Part shown: one piece after another, positions 1 to 11,640 of the stretch
Layout: every line of letters starts with the position of its first letter
Position numbering within the stretch: the stretch's first letter is position 1
DNA from: Ciona intestinalis
Lineage: Eukaryota > Chordata > Ascidiacea > Phlebobranchia > Cionidae
Length of the DNA: 64,000 nt
Direction: 5' to 3'
Assembly: GCF_000224145.3 (NCBI RefSeq)
Contig: NC_020166.2
Span: 7,492,592 to 7,556,591 of the forward strand
Notes under the pieces: generated by a model
The model's input: the letters and a program-made list of their open reading frames with translations, nothing else
Databases searched by the model: none
Told to the model about the DNA's origin: nothing
Made by a program: the position numbers and the translations under genes

Positions 1-2176
1 GCTAACACAGTTCGACCACTTGGATTTAAAACTGCCGTCTACCGGTTTGAGGGAGGTACGTTATTGATATTTTTGCGTCTTCGTTTTTCGGCTAAATGCT
101 AGAGTGGTTCTTATTGGCGATACATAGGTTTTGTAGGTGTTTTCACCAAAACCAAGTTTGGCACAAATGCATTTTATAAAATGTATATTATAGTTAACAT
201 AAAACCAGTACTAAGCAGTGCTGCTTTTATAATTCATTCTGTGTCGTATACTCTGTTTGCTGCATTATTTTCCACCTTGAAAGTTAATTGTTTTAGATTA
301 AAATATTTAAGCTAAATTGTCAGGTTTTGATTCGTTAACACGTTAATGTCTTCAAAAACTTATATATGCGCAATTCAATTGTAAAAAGATCATGTAGGAC
401 AAAATAGGTTTACGTGTAACATTGCTATTTACACTGCAATATAAATAATCTATTAAAAATTCATATTATCAAACCTATTACAAGATAAGCCATTTCACCT
501 GTAACGACTTTCAATTACAGAACGCCCGTGCAAAACAGTCGCGCCCACGGATGGAAACATGCGTCACATAGAAGTCAAGTGGGAGTTGGAGCAAGCTGGG
601 AGGTTGTGCGTCACCAATAACGCTAACAACCAAAATAGATGTAAGGTTTTAGCATAACAAGTTTTCTATAGATAACAAACGTTAGATGTATAACTTATAT
701 ACAAGTAGTAAAGTGCAGACATTATAAAGTACGAGAAATGTAGAAAATTTAGAAAGTGGGGTAAGATGGGACTTGTTTTTATACTTCTTTTGTCCCCTTT
801 TTGTAGCAGAAGCATGTTAATAGAATTCGATTAACGTAGAACCATAGTATACTCAAGTGATAGGCTACTATGATTCAACCCCACGATTCTGAAACAGCGT
901 TATTTTTAATTGTTCAAAACAAGATAAAATAATATAGCATGAAGGGTCTAACGGTATCTTATCTTATCCCATGTTTCCTACAATTGGTAAAACGCAAGTA
1001 AATATTTCGTTTGTTTGAAAAAAAGATATCGTAGGTTTGTAAAACCAACACGCCAATATTTCAAAAGAAAATTTATTATATTTATTATTAGATTTTAAAA
1101 TGTTTCAAAATGTGAATGTTTATTAATAAACGTTTTAATTCTAGGCGGCACCTCCCGGCAATTTAGTCTCTGTACAGTTGTCCCGGGATCTCAATCATCG
1201 ATTGAATACAGATTCTTCTGTGAGGGAGATGGCTGCGAAAGTGGTGATAAATTATTCTGGTACAGGTGAATATCAAACACCATATACTTCATGGATGCGC
1301 TGTTTTTTATTCTGACCAATAAAGAAACGTGATACGGCGATAAAGCGGGCACGAGGTGTATTAAACAGAACATCTGTGATATAATGACTATCGCTGACCC
1401 CACACGCGAAGATACAGTAGGGTGGGGGAAGATGGGACACATTTTAACTCTGTTTTTTTCGTCCCATTCAGCAGTAAACAAAGAACAATCAAACATTTAC
1501 AAATCTATATCCACACGACCCTCATAGGCGTTGTTAATTGTTTAAAACACGTTCAGGATATATGGATATTATGTGCTAAAGGTGTCCCATCTTCCCCCAC
1601 CCTAATATAAGCTACATTTGTTTATTAAAGTAAACCGCGCGTTACGACAAGCCTTCTATAATAAGTAAAGCTTATTTTGGTTTAGTGAACTTGTTTGACT
1701 TAGTTTTGCTATTTCCGCCTTCACAGAAACCTTCAAGTCGTATGTGCTGTTATTAACAAGTTTGTTTGTAGGTTTGTAGTCGAATCACCTATGGAGAATG
1801 GAATGTACAACGAGAACTGGTGCGATACAAGAGACGACAGATACCCAGGAAGCTTGGTCAGGGTAATTGAACCTTAATTAAATACGTTTAAAATTTTTCG
1901 TTTTGAGTAGAAACCTGAGCGGCTTATTAAATTTCTTCAAATTTAAGCTTGTAATGTTTAATATAGGCCTCGAACTCGAGCTAGTTTTTATAAAGTACAC
2001 AGCACGTTCTGTGTTTTTTACTTCAATATATTTATCAAGCTTTTTTTGAATTTCAGTTGCCGACCAACTTTATTCCCCCTACTCAAGCCACCACACCAAG
2101 GAACAAAGCCTCCAGTGTTGCCAGCAACGTTTTGGTGATGATGGCAACACTTTTAATTGCGGCAGCACTACATTGA
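1..2176 (+). CDS. 3' part of a secreted, probably GPI-anchored protein (unidentified)
   Basis: Five exons are visible: 1-55, 521-640, 1145-1265, 1772-1862 and 2057-2176 (stop TGA 2174-2176). All have GT-AG borders and the phases close exactly, so one frame runs open from base 1 to the stop. The 5' end lies outside the window. The product (about 168 residues seen) is Cys-rich: a pair in the RPCKTV...GRLCVTNN region, then NRCGG, SLCTV, FFCEGDGCES and ENWCDTR, as expected for a disulphide-bonded extracellular domain. It ends in a Thr/Pro/Ser stretch and a hydrophobic tail (NVLVMMATLLIAAALH) with almost no cytoplasmic residues, which is the layout of a GPI-anchor signal. I do not recognise the domain family. 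The intron 3 region carries a MITE (1418-1604). The gene is tail-to-tail with the protease gene downstream. Confidence 0.7.
755..972. repeat. Degenerate MITE-1 copy in intron of first gene
   Basis: Starts with GTGGGGTAAGATGGGAC and ends with a diverged inverted copy (TCTTATCCCATG). The internal sequence is poorly preserved. Confidence 0.4.
1418..1604 (+). repeat. MITE-1 copy (TIR element, about 187 bp)
   Basis: Reference-quality member of the main MITE family of this window. The left end TAGGGTGGGGGAAGATGGGA is mirrored on the right by GTGTCCCATCTTCCCCCACC. The interior carries the family signatures GTAAACAAAGAACA, TTGTTAATTGTTTAAAACAC and GATATTATGTGCTAAAGG. No coding capacity. It lies in the intron before the 1772-1862 exon. 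Confidence 0.85.
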
Positions 2177-3307
2177 TGCATGTTATGTAAACCATCTACG
2201 AAACATTGTGCTGATAACTCTGCTCAGTCCCGTCTTCGGACATTAATTCAACCTGAAAATGTCCACTTATTTGATATAAAAATTGTTTTCATATATTTCG
2301 AAATTGGCCTGCATTTGATTTCCCCAGTAACACACGGAGTAAATAGAAATGTTTATCTCTTTACTTCGTGTTCTGTCCCCAATTCTTCATATTTTTAGAG
2401 TTGTCTATTTCGCAAACTGTATTCCAATATTATTAATTACTAACACCAACTTTTATGCACAAACAATTAATAACCGAAAAGTATTTAACGAAATATATGG
2501 TAGGGTGGGGAAAAATGAGACACCGTTCAGTTCTATATTTTGTCCTGTTTAATAGTAAACACACATAAGCAATTGTAAAATCGTATCTCTACGACTCCTA
2601 TATACTATCTGTTTACCTAGGACACTTGGGTATGATGTACTAAAGGTGTCCCATCTTCCCCCACCTTTCTACATGTCGTTTTTACAGTATATGTGTCTTA
2701 CAACATCTAATATTTGTTTAAACCATTTAGTATTAAACCTCCTATTTTTCAACAGAGGTCCTAAAACTGCCTTATCTATGCGAAGCATTGCAAAAACTTA
2801 AAATCTAACAATAAATACACAATGCGGTTTAGCAATCTAATTAAAACATTCGAATGTGCATGTCTACACCATTCATATTCATATTTAAAAGTATAACTAT
2901 CTAACCGTGTATGATTAAGAGTATACAGGAAATATCTCTAATTATCTTCGTGCACTTATATACTTTTGCTGTTTTACTTGTATTTTATTATTTTGTAGTG
3001 TATTTTACAAACGATAAAATATTTTACATACTTTCTTGTGTAAAGATTTACAAAGAAAAAATGAAAGTATAAGTACTAATAAGAGACTATATAATAATAA
3101 AATGTAAAACACTCACGAAAGAACGACAACACAAGAACACAAGGTATTACTCATATACATTTGATGTTATCAGGACTCGTAAAGTTTCAAAACACCTAAC
3201 AGTTTTATTTGTTTGCAGTTTAATACGACTAATACACAATTTATCGACTATAGACTTCGGCTGTCACTTCACAGTGTCGTTAAATGTTGTTCTTTCTAAA
3301 CCCATCG
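2177..3307. other. Tail-to-tail intergenic stretch with one MITE
   Basis: Contains a MITE-1 copy at about 2503-2668 (ends TAGGGTGGGG and GTCCCATCTTCCCCCACC) and AT-rich sequence holding the likely 3' UTRs of both flanking convergent genes. I see no other exon. Confidence 0.6.
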
Positions 3308-6300
3308 CTACCTCCCCCCAAATGTGTTTATTACCCTGTTTATCCAATCTATAAAGTAGGATGCCCTTGTGTAAACTGCAGGTTTTCGTTCTTCAGCCCC
3401 GCATCGTCCCCAACTATAGATTCCGTGCAGAACGTACAGGCCATTTGGTCGCTGACAAAATAACGGTCCGCCTAAACGTAGAAAAAAACAGTCAGTAATT
3501 TATCAAACTTTTATGTTTACTTGAATAAAAAAAAATAATATGATGTCTGTGTCGCCACGTTTCCCGCTCGTACAGTTATTTGCCAGCTTTAAATCAGCAT
3601 GGTCGGTAAGCGAATTTAGATTTTAAGAATCGAATAAACTTTGTTGTGTCAAGATTGCAAAATTATTACCCAGAGTTCGTTTAAAAACATATTTATATAC
3701 GTTTGTATACGGACTCTGCTTTAAACTATACGTATAATATTTTGAGTACGTGGGCAAGTTGTTATCTATGGTTAGATCATACCAATTAAGTTAATAAGTA
3801 AGTAATGTTAGTTTATGCAGCTGGATAACAGATTTCGCACCTGAGTCACCATCGCACGGATCGTTACTGAGTTCACCAGCACACATCATACATGCTCTGA
3901 TAACACAATTCCGCCAATCCCTTCTGTTGCATTGCTCATTGGTTACAAGTGGAACGGACACTTCTTTCAATACATTATCATGACCAGTACCTTGAAACAA
4001 AAATGTCTAAAAATATCTGCTGTTGTTTATGATAACTTTAAGCGTATGTGCTTGTGTAATAAACAGTAGTTGTTACATTTTCAACATAATTTGTTTGCAA
4101 GTTCATTTGATATGCTGTAAGCTAAATTTTGATAGAAATCTTTTTCTAAATTATTCAGTCGATATAAATGTAAAATCTGCTTTATGGTGTTTATACACCA
4201 AAGTATGTTTTGTGATTAGTGAAGATTTTATTTTCACCTTGTGTTGATCCCCATCCAAGGACAATGCAGTTTCCCTGTGGTGCTGGAGCCTCAAAAGATA
4301 GTGGCATTGGTGCAGGTGTATAATAACTGTTGGTCTGTACAGGTCTGAAACAGTAAGGCATATTTATAAGAATAATAGTAAGACTAAAAAGACATAGAAT
4401 GTGATTTGTTGAAAGGTGTTGCATTTATTAAGGTAAAATAAAATTTAAGTTTTATTTATTTTGTTTTATTATGGTTGTACTTGTGTACATCATATGTTGC
4501 ATGTTATATAAAACTAAACCTTGCAGAATACTTAAGCAAATCTGATAATTAAGTTTTACCTTTCAAGTCGTAACAGGGCAAGATCATTTAATCTTGGTTG
4601 GCCAGCTGTTTTACAATTTGTTGGATGACAAATAACATCGATCACTCGCAAATCTAATTGTCCAACATCACGTTGAAAAGATAGTTTGCGGTATTTACCA
4701 AGGCTTACCATGAGTTCGGATACTGGCCTGAAATGGTAATTATGTGTTTTTCTACTTTAAATACCTAATAATGACATAGGCGTAATGTTAAGGGTGCATG
4801 GGGTGACATCAGCCCTAACATATAACACAAGAGTAAACTAATATGTTTTAACACCCAAGTTTTTCGCATTAATCCTATTTTTCATATTTTAAGGTGTCTA
4901 CACTAAAAGGAGAGCGACATTAATCAATGCTTAGTCAAGCTTTGAATAGTAAGTATTTACCTTGCTCTGCTGCAATAATCTAACACACAGTGTGCTGCTG
5001 TTAACACCCACTGATTATCAATCCATGTTCCCCCACAGAACTGCGTTGAAAGGGAATTTTTAGATAAGTATGCCACCGAGAATCGTAGCAATCCAGCGGG
5101 CCCGCCACCCACTATACGGGCCATTGGTGCAGCTCTGTGTGCAAGGTCACGATGAGTTTGATACTCACAGCACGGAGCAGTTGGATCATTTCGGCAGCAT
5201 TCATCTAAGTGGGTAAGTGTATTATATGTTTTTGTTGGTGTAGAAATGATAAAATTCGACCTTAAATGATGTTATTTTAACTAGTATTTAACTTTGTTTT
5301 TCTATATTCCTATCCTTTTGCATGTTTGTTTATTTTTAATTATGAGATATAAATAGTTGATTTGTAACATAGAAGTTCAAAAACATAAACCATTGGTGAA
5401 ATGATTTATTATGAATGTAAAATATAATGCTTGCCAACCTTGAGCATCAACTCTGCATTCATGTGAGGCTTGCTGTGGTGTTTGTCGCTCCATACCCTGT
5501 AGGATTTTCAACAGTGCTGCTATTTCACTTAAACCAGCAGTTGGAGCAGGCACAGCTGTAATAAATAATGTTGAAGACAGATATTTTTTAAAATAAGTGG
5601 TAGACTCTTACTGTTGACTTGTGGGGAGACTGCATGTACAATGGGGTCAGTATAAGGTGGCAAATCCTGTAACAAGCATAACAAGATTTTAAATTATAAT
5701 AATAATAATATAAAAACTTTTATTTGTCTTTTTTATTATGGAAGATTTAGAAATATTAAACAAACAAACAAGATATAGCAACAAAACAGGCTTACTGGTA
5801 AAACATGTTTACATTTAATTGAAAGTGCTGTGATTATGTTGTTTTGTTATTTTACCTCCTCAGTTGTTGTTGTTGACGTGGTTGTAACCGGTGCAGTTGT
5901 TGTAGTTGTAGCTGTTGGCTCATGATTGCTTAAAAGTTGTTGAAGCCATGGTGGTTCACTTAAAGTTGTGCTTGTCTGTGTTGTAGATTGTGTTGTTGGA
6001 GTTCCTGTTCTGACTAAGGTTCGTGTTGTTGTGTTCAATACTGATAATACGGCAGGAAACACAGTTAATGGAGAAACGGAAGTATTAGTTGCGTTGTTGT
6101 AACCATTGATTGTTAAATTGTATGTTGAAACAGTTGAATTGTTGTCCTCCACTACATCTGGCGGTTCCTCTCCTGAAATCTCTTGTGCCACCAGCGCAAG
6201 AAAGTTGTCATCGTCATCTATGTTGGGAGGAAGTGGTGGTTCGATCAATTCCTCTTCACTGTAGTCCATGTTTAGGTTGTTTCTCCATGATGGACTGTCT

Positions 6301-8866
6301 AAAAAATAATAAATGACGATAAATATAATCCTGTGGATGTGCGGCGCATTACTTATTAAACTATTATCGCACCTGCATCTAGATCCAAAGATGTATTGTT
6401 TACAAGGGGTGGGGGTACAAGTTCTTCGGATACTAGGACAGAGAAAAAACACCAGTATACCCCATCTAAGGTACTGTTCCAGCAGCAGCCCATAGATTCG
6501 CATCTTACTTTAGTGATTCCTGGAAAGCCACAGTCATCTCTCTCTTCCGGATTGAATAAGCAAGTAGAAGTCTCTGATTCATTTTGGGGTATTGCACCCC
6601 TGGAAACTGGGTTGCTGGAAACTACTCCAGATGCATATGCTTCAATTGGTTCAGTGGTATTTACGCTTTGTGCTCTGGGCCTCGTTGGAGCTTCTTCTTT
6701 GCTCTGAGCTGCACGGTGCATTGCTGCTAGTCTTGAAAGCAACTCCAACAGGTCTGCATTCGGCTTTGATTGTTTCCGCACTTCATTTCTGATTAAAACA
6801 GGTTTACCAAACTTAAGCATGTGACGAAAGTTGGGTTAAATCCCCACGGTTGAGAAAAAACTAACTAAAACAATATAAGCAAGATCACCCACAAAGTAAC
6901 TTACATGGTATAACTCTTAAGCTGACTCCATGTGTTAAACCCGTGTTATAACGACTGTCGTTTTTCGACCACTCAAGGGTAAAGTAAGTGGCATTCACAA
7001 TCAAGTACTTACTCATTTAATGCTGCTGATATTGGAATCGTTGTTTGTACTGTCGTTGTTGGGGGCGTTGTTGTTGTTGTTACTGGTGTTGTTGTTGTGG
7101 TAGTTGTCGCTCGAGTGGTTCTAAAGTATATTTACGATAAATAAATCACTTTTAGAAACAAACATATACTATAGTATGGTATACAAACCGTATTGTACTT
7201 GGCAAAGAATTCACTCTGTTCGAACCTTGACTTGGAGGGAAGAACGTATAACCTGTATTTAGTTTTAGATGGTAAGTTAGTTGTTTGCGTTCAGCTCAAA
7301 ACGGCAAGTTTAAAATCGTTAACTCTGAACCAACAAAATAAGGGGGTTTATGGTTCAACGTCTGATTAGAAATTGTCATATTTGAATTTAACATGAATAG
7401 ACGTCGCAGCACAGATCATGCAGCATCTCGATTATTAAAGTGCGAGTGCAATCTATAGTAGAGTGGGGAGAGACGGGACACATCTATAGTAGAGTGGGGG
7501 AAGACGGGACACATCGTATTTGCCGCGCACTTTGTTGGACCGTGAGTCCCGTCTTCACCACCCTACTGTACATGGAATATATGCACACTAGTACTCCCTG
7601 CGGGTAAAGCGCTTGAGAATGCAAGATGTTCAAACTTACTGAGCTTGGAATAGTAGCACCAGCTTCCATAGATTGTATACTGATAGCAGCAACCCATTGC
7701 TTCACAAATATGCCGGCTCATATGTTGAGTACCGCACCGCATTCGATGATTGTAACTGATCTGGCATGCATCGCTGCCAAAGTACATTGGCTGAAGGTAT
7801 CCTGTTTAAACGGATAAATATTTTACCAGTATAGTAGGGTGGGGAGAGAAGGGACATCTTTTCTTTTTTTCTTGTCCCATTTGGTAGTAAACAGAACATT
7901 AAAAGAGTTATAAAACCGTATCCTCACAATTTCTATAGAACGTTATTAATAATTTAAAACACCAAATGATCCGTTATATTCATGAAAAAATCACGCTCAA
8001 AGTAACACACATGGTAACTCGTAAGCTAATGGTAAACTCGTATGAAACACAACACCCATGTTCTCACCGTTTCCCGGCACGCGAGAATAAAGCAAGTTAC
8101 ATTCATTCATTAGTTCGCACACCCCGCACTTTGCGGTTTCGTATGTTATGCGGATTTATTTACCACGCCCGTCAGTGACATTAATTTTAGTTAACAACAT
8201 TTAAAAAAACGTGAAATGATGTTGCAAAAAGCGCCTATTAAAATTCCCACAATTAAAGCATGTGTTTGTGCTAAAAACTTCAGATAGAAATAGCATAAGT
8301 TTATGGCCGCAGGGAACGCTTCTATGCGTCACTGTATATGAAAATAGCGGGGATTTAAATGTAATAGCAGGTTATACTGTGATTTCGGAAAGGTTTAACC
8401 AATTGTCGCGCTTTCGTTGAAATGAAACTATCCGGCCGTGTTAATTCAAATGCAAAATAGCTGCAACGATATTTATGTATCCACTATTTCAGGAATTAAT
8501 CAGATTTTCTTAAAAAAAACGCGTGCAGTTCTTAATAAAACTTATGCAGTTGACGCCATGGGGGATTTCGATTAATAGGAAAACGCATGTTCTGAGTTCG
8601 TGTTTGCACATTAGTCTGTCACTCAGGAAAGTTTAATACCTGGTAATATGATGCAACACTTCTCGTTGGTTGCCCACGCAAATTTGCGGAAAACTTAAGT
8701 GAATGATTAAAACGTGCTTTTTTATGTGCACGGTACCCAGAACTATTACCAATAAGGAGCAACAAAACACCCAATTCGCCACACAGTTTTACGCAAATTT
8801 CTTACCTTCAACTTTTGCGATGAAGCCCGCCCACACTAAGATACTCGCAATAGTTGATATCTTCAT
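3308..8866 (-). CDS. Secreted two-trefoil, mucin-like linker, trypsin-type serine protease
   Basis: Thirteen phase-consistent exons give 752 residues: 8806-8866, 7640-7801, 7189-7252, 7013-7120, 6373-6788, 5856-6298, 5612-5666, 5439-5555, 4961-5204, 4560-4727, 4238-4344, 3841-3990, 3308-3471. The start ATG (8864-8866) opens a signal peptide ([15 protein letters not shown]). Order: trefoil 1 (residues 33-69, six Cys including GCC and WC), Thr-rich segment (96-131), trefoil 2 (208-245, six Cys, DDCGFPGIT and GCCWN), an acidic then Thr/Ser-rich mucin-like linker (about 250-440), a Cys-rich propeptide with two CC pairs, and an S1 protease domain. Activation site is R505/IVGG; the triad is H547 (TAAHC), D605 (NDLAL) and S698 (GDSGG, split by the last intron). 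D692 sits at the S1-pocket position 189, so trypsin-like Lys/Arg cleavage is expected. Position 226 reads Ala (KPAVYT) instead of the usual Gly. Trefoils suggest mucus or glycan association; substrate unknown. Confidence 0.9.
7455..7965. repeat. MITE-1 fragments in intron 1-2 region of the protease gene
   Basis: A short derivative at 7455-7569 (GTGGGGAGAGACGGGACAC repeated twice in tandem, then CCCGTCTTCACCACCCTACT) and a second copy starting at 7833 (TAGTAGGGTGGGGAGAGAAGGGAC) that loses its right end after AATTTAAAACACC. Between them lies the protease exon 7640-7801. Confidence 0.6.
7985..8112 (+). repeat. SINE 3' half
   Basis: Matches the body of the tRNA-headed SINE of this window: AAAGTAACACACATGGTAACTCGTAAGCT, then ACACCCATG, CACGCGAGAATAAAGCAAG and a terminal ATTCATTCATT stretch. 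The tRNA head is missing. Confidence 0.6.
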
Positions 8867-10509
8867 ATTATCGTAGTAACTGTGAAATATATATGTGATT
8901 ATGTAACGTGTGTAACTTGGTATACTCTTACAGAATAAAACATGCGTTTCTATGCGATATAAACACGATTTCGCGGATTTCTCTTTCTAGTGCCGAACAG
9001 ATAAATTAAACTCTACTCTTGGTTCTTGTTTCCACACAGGTTTTACTCTCTTACTTAAATTTTAATCCCTTTCCCACACTGTAAATACAGTGTAACAACT
9101 GTATAACCTCTCCTAAGCTTCTTACAGAATATCAAGGGTCAAGATCGGCCCTTTTCTGAGAAAGTCGCCGTATTTCTTGCCCAAGGCCACGGTCAGAGCT
9201 TTACGTTTTTGAAAGCTACAATAAACAGTGAACTTACGTAAAGAATTACAAATCGGCAATAAACATCGCGCCATGAGCATACTAAAACACAGCGCGCGTA
9301 TTAACAACAGGATATACTTCTTTAAAACCAATTTTCTTGAATTGAGAGTTCGGGAACAATAAGGGTTATCGTGATATTCGATCGCCGAGCCTTCTACCAT
9401 CACCAAGTTCTCTAAACAGATTAAAATAGGGAAGTAATAACAAGTTTATGCTTCCACGTTCTTCGTGACGTGTCGTCGCCAATCAGTTTTAATGCGAGCA
9501 CTACAAACGACTTCGGTTCCACCGATCTAAAATGATGTTTCTTGTCAAAACATACGACAGCTGATTTCACGGCCCAACTTGCTGAATAAATCGTTTCGTG
9601 ACGGTAATAATCTACTTGTGCTCTTCGTTCGGTACCTTGTCTGTCTTTCTAATCTGCCACCTAACAAACTTGCTTCCAATGCGTCTGACAGTATACAAAT
9701 ATCAATACACCCGGCGGTGACATTTTTGTGTAAATACCGACAGCATATTATAGATATGATTTAGAATGACAACGCAATAATAGATGTACCCGACGATCAG
9801 TAGGCCTATATTCAATAACGCGTGTCGAATTTGAACATTTATTTATCTTAAACAATAATATTCGCCGTTAGGTACAGCCGCTTTGAATGCCCGCCGTACA
9901 AAAACGTGTATTGTTTAAGGGTTAACTTTTGATCAGAATTGCGTTCGTTAAATATTTCGACATTTAATATCTTGACGCAATATGTTATTAAATTTTGACA
10001 TGTGTTCCTTTTTGTCCAAAATTAAACACATTTGTCACAGACTCACAATCAGACTTAAATAAAATTTTATAAAAATTAAATAATTTAAAATGAACTCTCA
10101 TATGTAAAACACTTACATTTGAATACCTTGAAGAATAAGCGAAGAATCCCTTTTCAATCACACCTGAGTATTCGCAAACTGCGTTACCCAGTTCGGCAAA
10201 TCAAGTATACTGAATGTTCTGAAGTCGATATCGTAACAGTTATAAGCGGTCATCTTCTAAAATCTAAAACAAAAAATGCACGTCGTGGTTTGCCTTTTTC
10301 TAAATTCTCTTCTCTAGAATTACAGAATAGCTGACCAAATTAAACTTTCGCAAGTCTTCGTGATTGATGGTTATCACTTTTAAGAGTACAGCTATAGTTC
10401 GCTGTAAAACTTCGTGATCAAAATATGTAAAAGTTTGTAATCGTTTGAATTGTGTTGCTATTTAAGACTTTGATTAACAACTTTAATTAGCAGTAAAGCT
10501 ACGTATATA

Positions 10510-10700
10510 GTAGAGTGGGGTAAGATGGTGCATTTTAATTCTCTTTTCTTCGTACCATTGGTTAATCAAGAAACAGTATTTACATAATTGTATACCCATA
10601 GCCTCGCGTCTGTAAAAGAGCGTTATTAATTGTTCAAAACATGATCAAGAAACATAGAATCTAGATTTTAACGTTAACCGGTTTCAACCCCAGTATAGCC
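10510..10700 (+). repeat. MITE-1 copy, diverged
   Basis: TAGAGTGGGGTAAGATGG at the left and CAACCCCAGTATAGCCCACTA at the right, with GCGTTATTAATTGTTCAAAACATG inside as in other copies. Confidence 0.6.
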
Positions 10701-10944
10701 CACTATCTAAAAAAGTCACAAGTTTTCGGTGTTGTGTTTCTATATGTTTTGCGGTTTCTTATTTTACTTTCCGTACTATCTATACTACACTTTTATTACA
10801 ACGAAACCACCACTGGCCACTGCACAATCGATTGAAAAAAAAATGACAAATTAAGTTAATTGGTACATTTTTACCTGCTGTGCAATAGTTTTCTGAAACT
10901 AGTTTTAGTTAAATTCACTTCCCACTTCGCTTGGGTCAACCATG

Positions 10945-10995
10945 GCCTACTAAATATATCTTTAGTAGGCCTTGATATCTTTAGTAGGCCATGGA
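10945..10995. repeat. Palindrome with arms GGCCTACTAAA
   Basis: GGCCTACTAAATATATC is followed by its inverse TTTAGTAGGCC twice. A similar palindrome (GGCCTACTATAGATATATC then TTTAGTAGGCC, 21571-21600) lies about 170 bp upstream of gene A3. It could be a MITE stem or a regulatory palindrome. Confidence 0.5.
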
Positions 10996-11084
10996 TCAAC
11001 ATGTTATGCAACACTACTTCGTTCGGCGCCGAGGCACGTGGTGGTTTAGCAAGCCAGCCTCTAACCCTGAAGCCTATATGTAAT

Positions 11085-11335
11085 GGGTTCAAGGCTCGTC
11101 GCTGCTCTCTTTTTGGGCGTATGTGTCGCGGCTGCCATTGTGGGTGTATGTGTTTGTTTTTAACCACTTAGCGGAGCAAGCAGCAATTGCTTCAAGTCAG
11201 TGGTCACTAAAATTGATCAGCCATACGTAAAAAAATAAACACCCACGAGGTGTAATAACCACCAGTTTTATAACGACGACTGTCGTTTCCGCCTACGCGA
11301 GGATAAAGCAAGTTACTTTTACTCATTCACCTTGT
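11085..11335 (+). repeat. tRNA-derived SINE copy
   Basis: B-box-like GGTTCAAGGCTCGTCGCTGC, a duplicated centre (CATTGTGGGTGTATGTGT), CAGTGGTCACTAA, CAGCCATACGTAAAAAAATAA, and the tail CGCGAGGATAAAGCAAGTTAC plus ACTCATTCAC. Confidence 0.65.
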
Positions 11336-11430
11336 GGTAGGATTTTCCAGCACTTTAAAACTGTAGGCAAAAAGTTGAAAACATATGTTATTCGAATAGG
11401 CGCGTGCGGGAACTAACCACAGTATTTCTA

Positions 11431-11530
11431 AGAGCAATTGCAGAGCCTGTTGTGCAGGAATAAACCTAAATGGTGGATGTAATCAAACCATTCAACATCC
11501 TTTGCCAGATTGAATATAGTTGTCATTGCT
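11431..11530 (+). promoter_or_regulatory. Conserved upstream block of peptide genes A1 and A2
   Basis: A block beginning GCAATTGCAGAGCC and containing GGATGTAATCAAACCATTCA, CATCCTTTGCC and TGTCATTGC is repeated almost unchanged at 14373-14470, about 110-130 bp before the ATG of each gene. Conservation beyond the transcribed part suggests either promoter elements or a recent shared duplication. A weaker version (GCAGTTGCGGAGCCTCTA) precedes A3 at 21524. Confidence 0.5.
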
Positions 11531-11640
11531 TAAAACTCATTTTGGTTTTTTTTGGTTATGAAAATTGATCTGTCAGTTTAAACGCTTGGTCCTATAGATT
11601 GTATCTGTATTTAAAACATAAATCATTCCCAGATACAGCT

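Larger units (their letters stand above)
8867..11640. other. Intergenic region between protease gene and peptide array
   Basis: Holds the divergent 5' flanks of the protease (minus) and of peptide gene A1 (plus), a MITE-1 copy at 10510-10700, a palindromic GGCCTACTAAA segment at 10945-10995 and a SINE at about 11085-11335. The 94-codon minus frame at 9122-9406 shows no signal, motif or splice support. Nothing else is seen. Confidence 0.6.

Noticed and set aside
6110-6792. Several plus-strand frames of 60-103 codons
   Set aside because: Antisense to the protease trefoil and mucin-linker exons.
9122-9406. 94-codon minus frame upstream of the protease gene
   Set aside because: No signal, motif or junctions; expected by chance at this length.
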